Assembly: GCA_004356385.1 (NCBI GenBank)
Contig: SMXL01000036.1
Span: 1-7,529, forward strand
Length of the DNA stretch: 7,529 nt
Direction of reading: 5' to 3'
Source: Bacteroidota bacterium
GTDB taxonomy: Bacteria; Bacteroidota; Rhodothermia; Rhodothermales; UBA10348
A program made the translations under genes and the position numbers. Below are positions 7,493 through 7,529 of this stretch, one piece after another; positions within the stretch are counted from its first letter, which is position 1; every line of letters begins with the position of its first letter. The notes beneath the pieces were generated by a model that did not search any database, was not told the DNA's origin, and saw only the letters and a list, made by a program, of their open reading frames with translations.

Positions 7493-7529
7493 TATTGTTA
7501 CATTTGTCGATCTGGGTCATACTGCAATC

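Noticed and set aside
1..7529. Mobile element, CRISPR array, toxin-antitoxin or defence island
   Set aside because: No transposase, integrase, cas-like gene, spaced repeat array or terminal inverted repeats were seen; the AlbA_2 gene alone is not enough to claim a defence system.

Overview
This 7.5-kb window is an ordinary, gene-dense bacterial chromosome segment. It holds five protein-coding genes and one tRNA, and no gene-free stretch longer than about 150 bases. The first four genes are on the + strand: the 3' part of gpsA (glycerol-3-phosphate dehydrogenase, cut by the window edge), a small AlbA_2/Schlafen-type putative nucleic-acid-binding protein with a winged-helix tail, and the A and B subunits of a type IIA DNA topoisomerase. 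A convergent minus-strand gene for a 12-helix MFS transporter follows. A + strand tRNA-Lys(CTT) lies divergent to it near the right end. I see no IS, phage gene, CRISPR array or obvious genomic island.

Region by region: gpsA ends at 981 and the AlbA_2 gene starts 6 bp later, so the two look co-transcribed. A 60-bp gap (1642-1701) then carries a small inverted repeat and a weak promoter-like pair before the topoisomerase A gene (1702-4080). The B gene starts inside the end of the A gene, or directly after it, and runs to 6016. This A-then-B order with overlap implies translational coupling and balanced subunit supply. Only 29 bp separate the B stop from the stop of the convergent MFS gene (6046-7296, minus). 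A 78-bp divergent intergenic region carries the tRNA promoter and the MFS ribosome binding site. The last 82 bases hold a CCTAATA direct repeat and an imperfect hairpin.

The A2B2 enzyme is clearly a complete type IIA topoisomerase: the catalytic Tyr, the GHKL ATPase motifs and the TOPRIM acidic residues are all present. Gyrase versus topoisomerase IV is less clear. The N-terminal cleavage core looks GyrA-like. The first blade of the C-terminal domain lacks the QRRGGKG GyrA box and reads like ParC, and the B subunit is short with ParE-like motifs. I therefore lean to topoisomerase IV (parC/parE), but many pipelines would write gyrA/gyrB.

The organism is a Gram-negative-type bacterium of roughly 50% GC. 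Most starts have little or no Shine-Dalgarno sequence (only the MFS gene has a good one), and the tRNA lacks an encoded CCA. A lineage such as Rhodothermota/Bacteroidota-related or another non-proteobacterial phylum fits, but this is a low-confidence guess. The observations most worth following are the unusual A-B topoisomerase pair, the dual-frame repeat at its gene junction, and the AlbA_2 protein.
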